Shown in pieces: positions 49,801 to 59,270 of a stretch of DNA of 64,000 nucleotides (position 1 is the first letter of the stretch; each line of letters opens with the position of its first letter). The notes under the pieces were generated by a model. It did no database searches and had not been told where the DNA came from. It saw only the letters and a program-made list of their open reading frames with translations. The DNA is from Escarpia spicata (Eukaryota; Annelida; Polychaeta; Sabellida; Siboglinidae): NCBI GenBank assembly GCA_963995525.1, contig OZ023213.1, positions 20,738,853 to 20,802,852 of the forward strand. The letters are read 5' to 3'. The position numbers were made by a program, and so were the translations under genes.

Positions 49801-52800
49801 TGTCATGCAGGTCGTTTGTTTTCTGCTGTCCACTGCTAACTTATCTCTCCAATGAGAAGTAGTTTTAAATATGTGGTAACTATGATACCATGTTTATTTT
49901 TAAAACGGAAGTGAACGATGTAGTGGCGCCACATAGCGGAGTAGAGTACAGACAGTAACAAATACATACAATTTCCACCATGTGACACCACCATTTTGTC
50001 ATTTTCATACTGGTTTGAGAAACAGAATTTGTGTAACCTTAAGCATGTTACTGTACTGTACCGTACTGTACCGTACTGTACTGTACTGTACACTAAAAAG
50101 AATGAATACAGTATTTCATTTCTAGACGAAAAAATTTGGGGGATGAAAAACAAATTCCAGTATTTGACTGCCGTCGACTGCTGCTTGGCTCTTTCTTTGT
50201 ATTTTTTATTTCCCTGATGTATAGTTCATATAAAACTGAAGTGACAACGCCATAACACAATTAACAAAGCTACAATAAACCGATAACCTAAACGGTTACA
50301 ACTGTTTCCTGGCTTCCGCAAAGCTAAAATCATTGGGCAATAATTGTGCATGTCGCCGGTCAGCTCCACTCGCGCAGAATCTCGCCATGTCTCGTGACAC
50401 GCTTACAGACTGTATTTGGCTATTTCTTTGTTTGACTGGACGCTCAATGGTAGTATTGAGGAGTCTTTGTGCTAGCCTTGTGCTTCAGTAAGAATTAATG
50501 ATCTTTGTGCTAGCCTTGTGCTTCAGTAAGAATGAATGATCTTTGTGCTAGCCTTGTGCTTCAGTAAGAATGAATGATCTTTGTGCTAGCCATGTGCTTC
50601 ATTAAGAATGAATGATCTTTGTGCTAGCCTTGTGCTTCAGTAAGAATGAATGATCTTTGAGCTAGCCTTGTGCTTCAGTAAGAATGAATGATCTTTGTGC
50701 TAGCCTTGTGCGTCAGTAAGAATGAATGATCTTTGTGCTAGCCTTGTGCTTCAGTAAGAATGAATGATCTTTGTGCTAGCCATGTGCTTCATTAAGAATG
50801 AATGATCTTTGTGCTAGCCTTGTGCTTCAGTAAGAATGAATGATATTTGTGCTAGCCTTGTGCTTCAGTAAGAATGAATGATCTTTGTGCTAGCCTTGTG
50901 CTCCAGTAAGAATGAATGATCTTTGTGCTTCAGTAAGAATGAATGATATTTGTGCTAGCCTTGTGCTTCAGTAAGAATGAATGATATTTGTGCTAGCCTT
51001 GTGCTTCAGTAAGAATGACTGATCTTTTTGCTAGTTTTGAAGCTCTTGAGATTATATTGAACAATCTGTGGTAATCTGGTGGTTCAGTGGTAACTGGTAT
51101 TCAACAATCTGTAAGCTAGTCTGGTGGTTCGATGGTATTGAACAATTGTTGTGCTAGTCTTTCGGTTCAATGGTATTGAATAATCATTGTGCTAGTTTTG
51201 TGGTCCAATGGAATTGAAGTCATTGAACAATCATTGTGCTAGTCTGGCAGCTCTGTGGTATTGAACAATCTTTGAATATGGTTGCCTGGCAGCTCAGTGG
51301 TACTGAACAATCTTTGTATTAGACTTGTGGTTCAGTAGTGCTGGACAGTCTTTATTATTCCTTAGGCTCAGTGGAATTGAATAGTTGTTGTGCTGGTTGG
51401 TTCATTGGTAACTGAGCAAGCTTTATACTAACTATGGTAATTTTAACAGATGTTTTGAACATCTTTGTTAGTCTAGATGGTTTAATGCTAGTCCACTGGT
51501 TCATTGGTTATGAACAATTTGTGTGCGAATTGGTGAAAATGAGTACAATTTTCAACCTTTCTGTGTCTAAACCTGACCAGTTCATGAATAACACTGATTC
51601 TTTTTTGCAGGCCTGCCAGCTTAGTGGTAATGGACAATCTTTATGCCCGTCTGTTAATTTATTGAATTATTTAGCACGAGTGTACGTAAGCACTTTTTGC
51701 CTGACAAAAACCCGATTCCCAGCGTCACAGCAATTACTGGACGTGTGAATTATTGATTCATGGCCATATTTTGCTAATCGTTGGTGCTGCTGCCGCCAAG
51801 AATACGCCCTGCATTGGTTTACTTGTGGATCATAGGGACAGACAGCTGTCATTCGGTAACGCAGGAACTATCTGTGGTTGCGACAACTGCCAGAGTCTAG
51901 TTACTATTGTCATATAGATTGCACGCTCTTCACATTGCACATGTATCCTTGTAGGAACTGCTTCTTAAACCAGACACTTGGTCGGACGACACATCGGTTT
52001 CATGCATCGTTTCGTGTCTTTGATGTCGAAGGCATGTCTCCTTTAAGGAGAAATAAAAGATCGCCCAAAAAATGCATTCTGTCATATAGATGAATGCTGC
52101 TGAAGGCATCTGAACAGTTTTATTATAAAATTCTGTTCTATTGTGAGATTTAAATGGGTCTGGCCTATCCAAATATGTCTTAATTCGTGAAAAACAATTT
52201 ATCAATATAATTTGATAGTTCTATCATCTAAGTTTGATTTGAATACACTCAAATATTATGTCTAACTGGTACAGTGCATTCATGATTGATACGATAACAA
52301 ACATATTTCGGGAAACTGTTTGTGTTTTTCACTGATTATGCCACTTTCAGTGAAGTGAGTTATTTTGATATATATTGTGACATGTCTATATCAATAGCTG
52401 GAATGTGTAGAGCAGAACCAACAGCGAAAAACGATTTTCATCACAGAATTTGCTATAAACTATCAGATGTTGTCTGATTAAAGCCAATTTATCACAGCTT
52501 TGAAGGAACATTAAATACGTGGATGTGACATTGGGGACATTTGTGCACCATTATTCGATGCTCTGTATTAGCTTTATGAAGTGTTTCATTGGCAATAAAT
52601 GTCACGTATATAGCAACACATTAGGAGTCATATATATGCAAATGAAGTTACTTGTCGATATATTTTGATTGCTAAGTACAATTATTATTGTTCTTGTTAT
52701 TCTATTAATAATAACAATAATTGGCTATATTAATACACATGTTGGCATCAAACCTGATTTTTTTACTATTATGATTACCTTTATTAATATGCTGTAATAG

Positions 52801-55800
52801 GAACATAGAATTTATATAGGTGGTGTTAAATTTATCATAGCAAATTAAAAATAATTTGAAGATTACAAAGAATGGCTACCAAAATGTTTAATGTGTATAA
52901 TTGCCTATTGGAGATAAATTATTTTCCGTACATAGTAGCACAGCTTTCAATAATCAGTTTATCAAATAGTTCCACAAAGAATGGTGGTAAAAACCGTGCC
53001 TGGGAATTTAAAATAAACTCAAATGCTAAGCTAAAACCTAGGTGATATCAGTGATTGTTAATGAAATATACAAATTTGCATCAGGTTGGGAATTAAAACA
53101 TTCTATCATGTACATTTTGTTAGAAATTCCCTGAAAACTCCAGTAATGAGCGCCCACACACTCCTTGCAAGCTCTTCTCCCAGTGGGGATCAATCGCTAT
53201 TTATGACATCAATAAATCTCCTGTTGGCAACGGGGATGTCATTTGCAAGTTATTGATTAGCAGGACCATAACTGGGTCTGCCGTGATAGACAGTGTCCAG
53301 CGCTCTCATGCGTTCAACTGTTAATACGTCTGTCTCACGTGTAGCTGGGAATTCTGTATGATATAATAACAATGTGGTTTTATATATGGTACCAATGTGG
53401 TAGTTTATCTCTCCCGCTGCCCCCCGGTTTTCTTCTCCCTCTACATGACATTTATACATTAGGGAGATAGAAAATACCCTTTATAGGTCATACCACACTC
53501 ATAAATAAGTTCCAGAAATATGCAGAAATACCTACTTTATATAAATAATTTTTTTTTATCTATATGGGACATCAATATTTAATAGAGTAAAAATGCTTAA
53601 AAATCAAATGGTCATTTCAAAACGTAATCGTCGGTGAGATATTCTTATATATGGCCAGAACAACACTATAAATCAGTTGAACTGACAGCATGTTCTCGCG
53701 TTGATATTATGTTCGCACGAATTCACCTTTATTAGGAATTCTGTAACTACTATTGATTGCCAATTCAATTACAATGGTCAGTTACACAGAATTATAAAAC
53801 CTAAATTATGATACTTCGTTGAAGGTCAATTACATCACTTCAAAAATCAATTAAATGCGAGCTTTGTAAAAGGCCAGCATTCTACATAATGTTTTAGTGG
53901 TTGAATATGATTATGGTATATTATTTTATAAAAAGTACATTAGATAAATAATAGTTTTTAGATTAATTTAACCATTCTTTGTTTTCATCACAAAGGTCAG
54001 TTATAAACCTCCATAACAGCTTGATTAAGCAAACAATTATTGGTATACATATATGAAAGATACTTGTGAGAATTTTTGAGACGAGTCAAAATGACACCAT
54101 CATGACAGATTTGCCTAACACATAAAATGTGTTAGGCAAATCTGTCATATTATGACACAGAATCGACACACAATCAATGACAGTTAATTATCCATGTCTT
54201 GCAATGCGTGGAGTTTTGCATTATTCAGCATTTAAAGTAAGCTTTGATATTGAAATGTTGATATTTTCCATTATAATGTTTCGTTCTAAGTCTAAGTGAT
54301 TGTCCCTGCCCAGTGGCCATGTTATATAACAATATTGAGTTCAAATCGAACAACAGTTGTCATCTTCAGAAGTTTCATTGTTGCTGAAATTGAGTGTGAA
54401 TGACAACAGAGGTACATCTGAATGTTTTAAACATAAAAATCGTGTTTAATACGATATGAACCACAGAGGGGTGAGGGTGGCAACAGATCTGGGTGGAAGG
54501 GTTCTTAACCTCATCTCCTACCTGTTTTTAGGCTAACCTTCTATGTTCAACCCAACTTATTCTACAGGTCTGATATGAAAAGATTGTGGTCAGCAGGACC
54601 TTCGACCTTCTTGGTGATTCTATTTGAACACTGGTGGTCTAGTATGAAATGAATCAGAAATGTAGACTTGCATAAAAATGTGGAGCACCAGTAATGCAGC
54701 TGGGGACATTTTACGTAACTTATATTGACGCGAAAAAGTGATTGAAATTTATTTCATTACAAAATCATTTATGAATACTCTACAAATACACCTTTGTATG
54801 TACATGTAGCACTATCCAATGGATGGATCATAATCTGTATTGAAAAACATATCTGCAGACTTTGATGCGTACTTCTGCAGAGCTGCACTAGTATATTGGA
54901 TGGTTTACTGTTTTCCCAGATACAAGTATTGAGCCCTGTGAAAGTGCCTTCCAGCTTGAAGGGAAGACAGGGTCATGGAGGAGAAGGCACGGACTTCAGG
55001 AAGGTCAGTTATCCCATATTCAGCTTGTATGACTACGTTCAAATATATAAATACACTCATTTAAAGTTTTCAACCTCATAACATATGTACACACGTGATT
55101 TCTACGTCTGACTTGTTGCAGTTTTGTGTAGAATATCTTTTTTAAATGTATGTTTTATTTATGTTTAGGTGGCTAACTTTACATTTTGTCTACAAGAGTG
55201 ATGAGTCATGTATTCATGATTTGTTGAATCCAGAATAATCTTTCATCAAGAGAGGTTGTAACGGTATATTATAAATACCACACAAGTTTTCATCTCTAGT
55301 CTTTCATATTCAAATATCTTAGTGTTACATTGTATCATTATAATTATAGTATATATATATAGCTATTTGTACATTGTTTGATTTCTGCCCCAACTGACTT
55401 GATCTTTTGGAGGTTAAGATCATGATTATAGATCATAATTTACTGCCAGGCTCACAAGATCTGATTAAAGTGCCAGTGATCCCATTTTGACGACTTTTGT
55501 AAAGTAGGTGTGATGAGGGAGAAGGGCACATGGGTTAATAATATTTATGGACAACAGCACATTTGTAATAAATATGTAGTGTACAGTTTAGAAACAAATT
55601 GAATTGTAACTGTACACGTAGTGGAATTGAAAGTACACACATTTAGCATCATTGTTTCAGTGGGGAAAACAGTAGTACCCGTAGTTTTTAAAATGGAATG
55701 TGTGTTCACGCAGTTACGAACTGTGAACATTTTAGTATCTATTTTAGAACTGTGAACATTTTAGTACCTTTAGCTTGTATTTAGTTTTTATTTCCTTATC

Positions 55801-56068
55801 TATTTATTATAGCTATATATTTTGATGTTTTTACTAATCTTAATACATACATTCTATGTTTTAGTATTGTAATGTGCCTCTAAATGGCTGTAATTACCCG
55901 GTTTAATGCACAGAAAAATTATGTCAAATTATTATTACATTGTGCTTGTGCTGCCGCCTGTAGGGGGCGCGTGTGTTTGTCCCTTGCCCCAAGGAGGGAT
56001 GGGGAGAAGGAACCATCGAAGACATCGAGGGAAATGGGAGTATGCTGATCAGACTTGACAGCAACCAG
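43858..56068 (+). CDS. Partial unidentified gene; exon 3 encodes an SH3-like, myosin-N-terminus-like segment
   Basis: Three exons that join in phase 0: 43858-43926 (ATG... 'MASVRRRFSGGDSQNILN', donor AAA/GTAAGT), 54920-55003 (after TTTTCCCAG; 'VKVPSSLKGRQGHGGEG', donor AAG/GTCAGT) and 55964-56068 (after CTGTAG; 'GARVFVPCPKEGWGEGTIED', 'GNGSMLIRLDSNQ', donor CAG/GTAGGA). The third segment has the V-x-V-P-x-P-x-E-G-W pattern and a following acidic beta-strand, as in the SH3-like subdomain at the N-terminus of several myosin heavy chains. No motor domain is visible here. The first exon is basic and Ser-rich, a plausible regulatory extension. The gene would continue past 56068, probably beyond the window. 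The introns hold the LINE derivative and tandem arrays. The joint phasing is the main support; the product name is tentative. Confidence 0.5.
44694..44990 (-). pseudogene. LINE ORF2 with central deletion, ends fused in frame
   Basis: The frame reads 'MTYYTNIDNSILSKYDEL' and 'VIALNEIKPK', the opening of a LINE endonuclease. It continues without a stop into 'VVRSWNALSEDTVQAQTVNQ' and 'SRLQRDWRDH', the ORF2 C-terminus. The endonuclease DFN/SDH and RT FADD motifs between these points are gone. The in-frame fusion may be chance. Confidence 0.75.
45008..46411 (-). CDS. LINE ORF1 protein with PHD finger, coiled coil and RRM-like domain
   Basis: 467 residues from an ATG in a strong context (CACCATGG). 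The N-terminus is low-complexity and Ser/Thr-rich. A C4-H-C3-like PHD finger spans ~190-237 (C190, C193, C203, C206, C211, C214, C234, C237, with 'DVSWFCNKCK'). A coiled coil follows (~255-340), then an RRM-like segment starting 'KLNLIIHGMKENGQD' (~343-400) and a basic C-terminal domain (~401-467, 'RPDLTPRQRAESKNLQAQL'). ORF1 proteins of this build bind RNA and chaperone nucleic acid. The frame has no stop or frameshift, unlike every other LINE ORF in the window, so the copy is young or the ORF is maintained. Confidence 0.85.
   Translation of the reverse strand: MAEGGTGIEYTQSGRTVRPPNKYKEFDHEANGRPGRYRLPSATDKTSTNRSRPGSRRTSPDDNTTIELNKYQESDTEIEELLEHHHTPSSTKPKGQCVQSNCNSQRQCASNSTPAATSPLSATTPAVFGPDSVSGTSPVTVTINEVPSQRNWPCKINYAVGPQSAYSDKDSLTFDRSQVQSNKPETSPKCGQCKQHKQEVLKCERCLEILCAKCQQMDTAHLLILKQYDVSWFCNKCKPKALNAIHTDKEIEDRCAEYMSQITKRIIRVETSLKEKATKKDLENSTQEINTQIQTLQQEVSKLIQHQTHTTVNHPTMTTQANQDLATAVKEEITEREQIMAKKLNLIIHGMKENGQDLHEVKQMTTTCLKLDAAPESVTRIGQPDHSKPRMILALMRNINDKKKVLSKAKEIRNSSEERYNTVFIRPDLTPRQRAESKNLQAQLMRRREDNPNKTYKIYRSKIIETQ
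46600..46830 (-). mobile_element. SINE family 2 or tRNA-derived fragment
   Basis: The minus strand starts 'gagagtgcgatagtgtagtg' with an A-box-like TAGTGTAGTGG (~46813-46823), and a weak B-box-like 'AATTCAAAACC' lies about 45 bases on. A body then follows with 'gggactgtgtatcccttgtg' and 'ggtcccgtctcaatttggga'. It differs from SINE family 1. It lies just upstream of the ORF1 element, so it may alternatively belong to that element's 5' region. Confidence 0.5.
46840..49460. other. Intron 1 sequence, no recognised feature
   Basis: AT-rich; an (AAT)n run lies near 48595-48615. No supported exon was found in either strand. Confidence 0.4.
49466..49515. repeat. Dispersed repeat motif shared with 61850-61900
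   Basis: 'taccatatttgttcttttta' and 'acatgcYctaRttagggtac' resemble 'taccgtatttgttctattaa' and 'acatgctctagtgagcatac' at 61852. It is probably an end of a degraded transposon; too short to classify. Confidence 0.4.
50049..50093. repeat. (TGTAC)n pentanucleotide repeat
   Basis: About nine units of ACTGT/ACCGT alternating. Confidence 0.85.
50462..51045. repeat. 38-bp minisatellite, ~15 copies
   Basis: The unit starts 'gatctttgtgctagccttgt' and ends 'gcttcagtaagaatgaat'. Most units are identical or have one change. One unit near 50922-50940 has lost the 'gctagccttgt' part, and a two-unit variant pattern recurs (the 'ccatgtgcttcatt' variant at 50590 and 50780), showing block duplication. Confidence 0.95.
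51046..51680. repeat. Fossil, diverged continuation of the 38-bp minisatellite
   Basis: Irregular repeats of 'gaacaatctttgtgctagtc' followed by 'tggttcagtggtattgaaca', with period ~38-50 and decaying similarity to about 51640. The same words (ctttgtgctag, gttcagt) link it to the clean array. Confidence 0.65.
51850..54080. other. Intron 1 sequence, no recognised feature
   Basis: AT-rich, no supported exon. Confidence 0.4.
54102..54148. repeat. Perfect hairpin, 22-bp arms, 3-nt loop
   Basis: 54102-54123 is the exact reverse complement of 54127-54148, with loop AAA. Outer bases 'atgaca'/'tgacac' suggest weaker extension. It lies in intron 1 of the plus-strand gene. Confidence 0.95.
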
Positions 56069-56069
56069 G

Positions 56070-57400
56070 TAGGAAAAATAGTCTCGATACTTTTAGGCCT
56101 GTTTTCTTGTGAGTCTGAGACTCGGAAACAAATCTTGTATTATTTCTAATGGTGATTTAGAGATCATCTCAGAACGGCGATGTCTGATATCAGGGAGGAT
56201 GGGTCAGAGGTAGTTTCATCTGGTAGCGGACATTGATGTTTTATGCTTCAGACCGATACTATTAATATATTAATATCATATCAATGTTTACAAACTTTCG
56301 TCTGAGGGGGGGTGGGGCTGAGGCCAGATGAAAGTAATTCTGTCTGATGTCAGATATCAGCGTTTGGAGATAATCCTTTAATGGTGTGTTATTTCTAATC
56401 GTTTTTATTTTTCGTACTTATACGATCCCTTATTCCCGATAATCCTGTAACATGTGCATCAACAACCTTATAAATGCTAACAACCTTGTTTGTCAGTGAA
56501 GTTGCACCAATTCCAACGATGTTATGGGATTACATTTCTGCAACATTGCACAGATGGACAAAATGAACAAAGGAAACTAGTTGACCCAGATAGCCCTTTT
56601 CCATGGGTCAGTGCACCCTTTACTTCCCGCAGCGATCAGTGCCAGGCATGCACTGTGGATTAGCTAAATCAGTGGTGCTTGATTAGGTATATTAGGGATG
56701 TACGGTTGTCGATTCGGGTCACCAGTGGTGCATCTTTGTTGGTGGATGCGGTGACGTTGACTTCCGTTCATGTTATATGAAGCAAAATATTGGTTATTAA
56801 TGAGGCCAGTGTAGTAGTCTAGATAATTGTCGTCATGATCACAGTGCCCAAAAGTTTAGAGTATAATTAGATATTCAGATATTTAATTACGATTGTCTTT
56901 ATACTTAGATCTATATATATATATACTTATTTCTGGCAAGGGTGCCGTTAAAATAGCAACATTTTTGCAGGAGATTTAAAGATTCATACTCTGATCATTT
57001 TGTTATCAGTCGACATCCGTTATGTTGCTAGTACACTTGTTTACAATCTGAATATTTCTACAATTCGCTGGAAAAAAAAATCAAAAATGCAAACAGTGTC
57101 ATGTGCTTATTAACTAAAATTTGGTAGGCAGAATTCTTTAAACATATTTATTCTAGTCTTAAGAATTAAGTATAAATCTAGGAAATACAGCATCCCCTAA
57201 TGCAAAATGTCTTGTTGAAAAACCAGCGTGTCACATGAAGTAATCAGCCGACGGATCGTCCTTCTAACTGTACACTTCTGCTGCGGCTGCTGCAACAGAT
57301 GGGCAGAGTTATCACTTGTATCGATTTTGTGGGTTGATTTTTTGCAGGCATCAACACGGCTGATAAATGTCTCATTATGATCGAGTGAAGATAATGTCCT
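56070..57400. other. Downstream of exon 3, no recognised exon
   Basis: Candidate acceptors near 56974 and 57345 lead into early stops in phase 0, so they were not accepted as exons. Confidence 0.4.
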
Positions 57401-57401
57401 G

Positions 57402-58733
57402 AGTGTTGTCATTGTATCCAGTTGTTGATGTCTTGGGAGGGCAGTATTAGGCAGTCATTGCAGCAGTGTTGTCATTGTATCCAGTTGTTGATGTCTTGGG
57501 AGGGCAGTATTAGGCAGTCATTGCAGCAGTGTTGTCATTGTATCCAGTTGTTGATGTCTTGGGAGGGCAGTATTAGGCAGTCATTGCAGCAGTGTTGTCA
57601 TTGTATCCAGTTGTTGATGTCTTGGGAGGGCAGTATTAGGCAGTCATTGCAGCAGTGTTGTCATTGTATTCAGTTGTTGATGTCTTGGGAGGGCAGTATT
57701 AGGCAGTCATTGCAGCAGTGTTGTCATTGTATCCAGTTGTTGATGTCTTGGGAGGGCAGTATTAGGCAGTCATTGCAGCAGTGTTGTCATTGTATCCAGT
57801 TGTTGATGTCTTGGGAGGGCAGTATTAGGCAGTCATTGCAGCAGTGTTGTCATTGTATCCAGTTGTTGATGTCTTGGGAGGGCAGTATTAGGCAGTCATT
57901 GCAGCAGTGTTGTCATTGTATCCAGTTGTTGATGTCTTGGGAGGGCAGTATTAGGCAGTCATTGCAGCAGTGTTGTCATTGTATCCAGTTGTTGATGTCT
58001 TGGGAGGGCAGTATTAGGCAGTCATTGCAGCAGTGTTGTCATTGTATCCAGTTGTTGATGTCTTGGGAGGGCAGTATTAGGCAGTCATTGCAGCAGTGTT
58101 GTCATTGTATCCAGTTGTTGATGTCTTGGGAGGGCAGTATTAGGCAGTCATTGCAGCAGTGTTGTCATTGTATCCAGTTGTTGATGTCTTGGGAGGGCAG
58201 TATTAGGCAGTCATTGCAGCAGTGTTGTCATTGTATCCAGTTGTTGATGTCTTGGGAGGGCAGTATTAGGCAGTCATTGCAGCAGTGTTGTCATTGTATC
58301 CAGTTGTTGATGTCTTGGGAGGGCAGTATTAGGCAGTCATTGCAGCAGTGTTGTCATTGTATCCAGTTGTTGATGTCTTGGGAGGGCTGTATTAGGCAGT
58401 CATTGCAGCAGTGTTGTCATTGTATCCAGTTGTTGATGTCTTGGGAGGGCAGTATTAGGCAGTCATTGCAGCAGTGTTGTCATTGTATCCAGTTGTTGAT
58501 GTCTTGGGAGGGCAGTATTAGGCAGTCATTGCAGCAGTGTTGTCATTGTATCCAGTTGTTGATGTCTTGGGAGGGCAGTATTAGGCAGTCATTGCAGCAG
58601 TGTTGTCATTGTATCCAGTTGTTGATGTCTTGGGAGGGCAGTATTAGGCAGTCATTGCAGCAGTGTTGTCATTGTATCCAGTTGTTGATGTCTTGGGAGG
58701 GTAGTATTAGGCAGTCATTGCAGCAGTGTTGTC
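57402..58733. repeat. 63-bp minisatellite, ~21 copies, highly homogeneous
   Basis: The unit contains 'ttgttgatgtcttgggaggg' and 'cattgcagcagtgttgtcat'. Copies differ by isolated single bases only (e.g. 57669, 58387, 58702). Because 63 is a multiple of three, one plus-strand frame (57422-58855) stays open for 477 codons with a 21-residue repeat (SWEGSIRQSLQQCCH...). No coding evidence beyond openness. Confidence 0.97.
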
Positions 58734-58949
58734 ACAAAAAAGCAAGAGATTGGGAGAGGATAGTCGTTAATTGCCTACAGAATCTCCACTGTCCTGATAA
58801 CAGGTGTCTTCAGTGTAGGAAGCAGTGCTGGGCTAAAATCACACTGATAAGCTAACTTTAGAGATTTGTAAATGCATCACCTCCCAGGCGCCAAGGTCCA
58901 CTCGGGTCTTTTTGTGCTGATTTACTTCCTTGGACCAACGCTTCGTGGA

Positions 58950-59270
58950 GTGCAGTAGCGCAGCGTTAAGAGCTTTGGACTCTCGACTGAGAGAACCCGG
59001 GTTTTGATCCTGTGTGGCGGTGTCAAACCTTGAGCAAATTCGTTTACTCACCATTGCTTCAGTTCTCTCAACTGTACGAATGAGTACCTTGCTATAGACA
59101 GTGGTAGATATTTGTGTACAAATAGTCTGCGCATTAATTGCTGAATGCTTCCCAGTGAAGTCGAAATGGTGTTCGATTGAACAGGTCTGCCAGGGAGTAA
59201 AGTGTAAAGCGCTTTGAGCAGTCATGAAGACTGAATACTGCGCTGTATAAGAACTTACCTTTACTTTTTT
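58950..59270 (+). mobile_element. SINE family 1, full copy
   Basis: Head 'gtagcgcagcg', with B-box-like GGTTTTGATCC (degraded from GGTTCGAATCC) near 58999. Core 'gaatgagtaccttgctatag' and tail 'gcgctgtataagaacttacc' match the 27631 copy. Divergence is roughly 10%. Confidence 0.9.

Noticed and set aside
50462..51045. CRISPR-like array
   Set aside because: The units are contiguous tandem copies without unique spacers, in a eukaryotic genome; this is a minisatellite. The same holds for the 40-bp, 63-bp and 30-bp arrays.
56965..57400. Further exons of the plus-strand gene after acceptor-like sites at 56974 and 57345
   Set aside because: In the required phase both meet a stop within a few codons and show no domain continuity.
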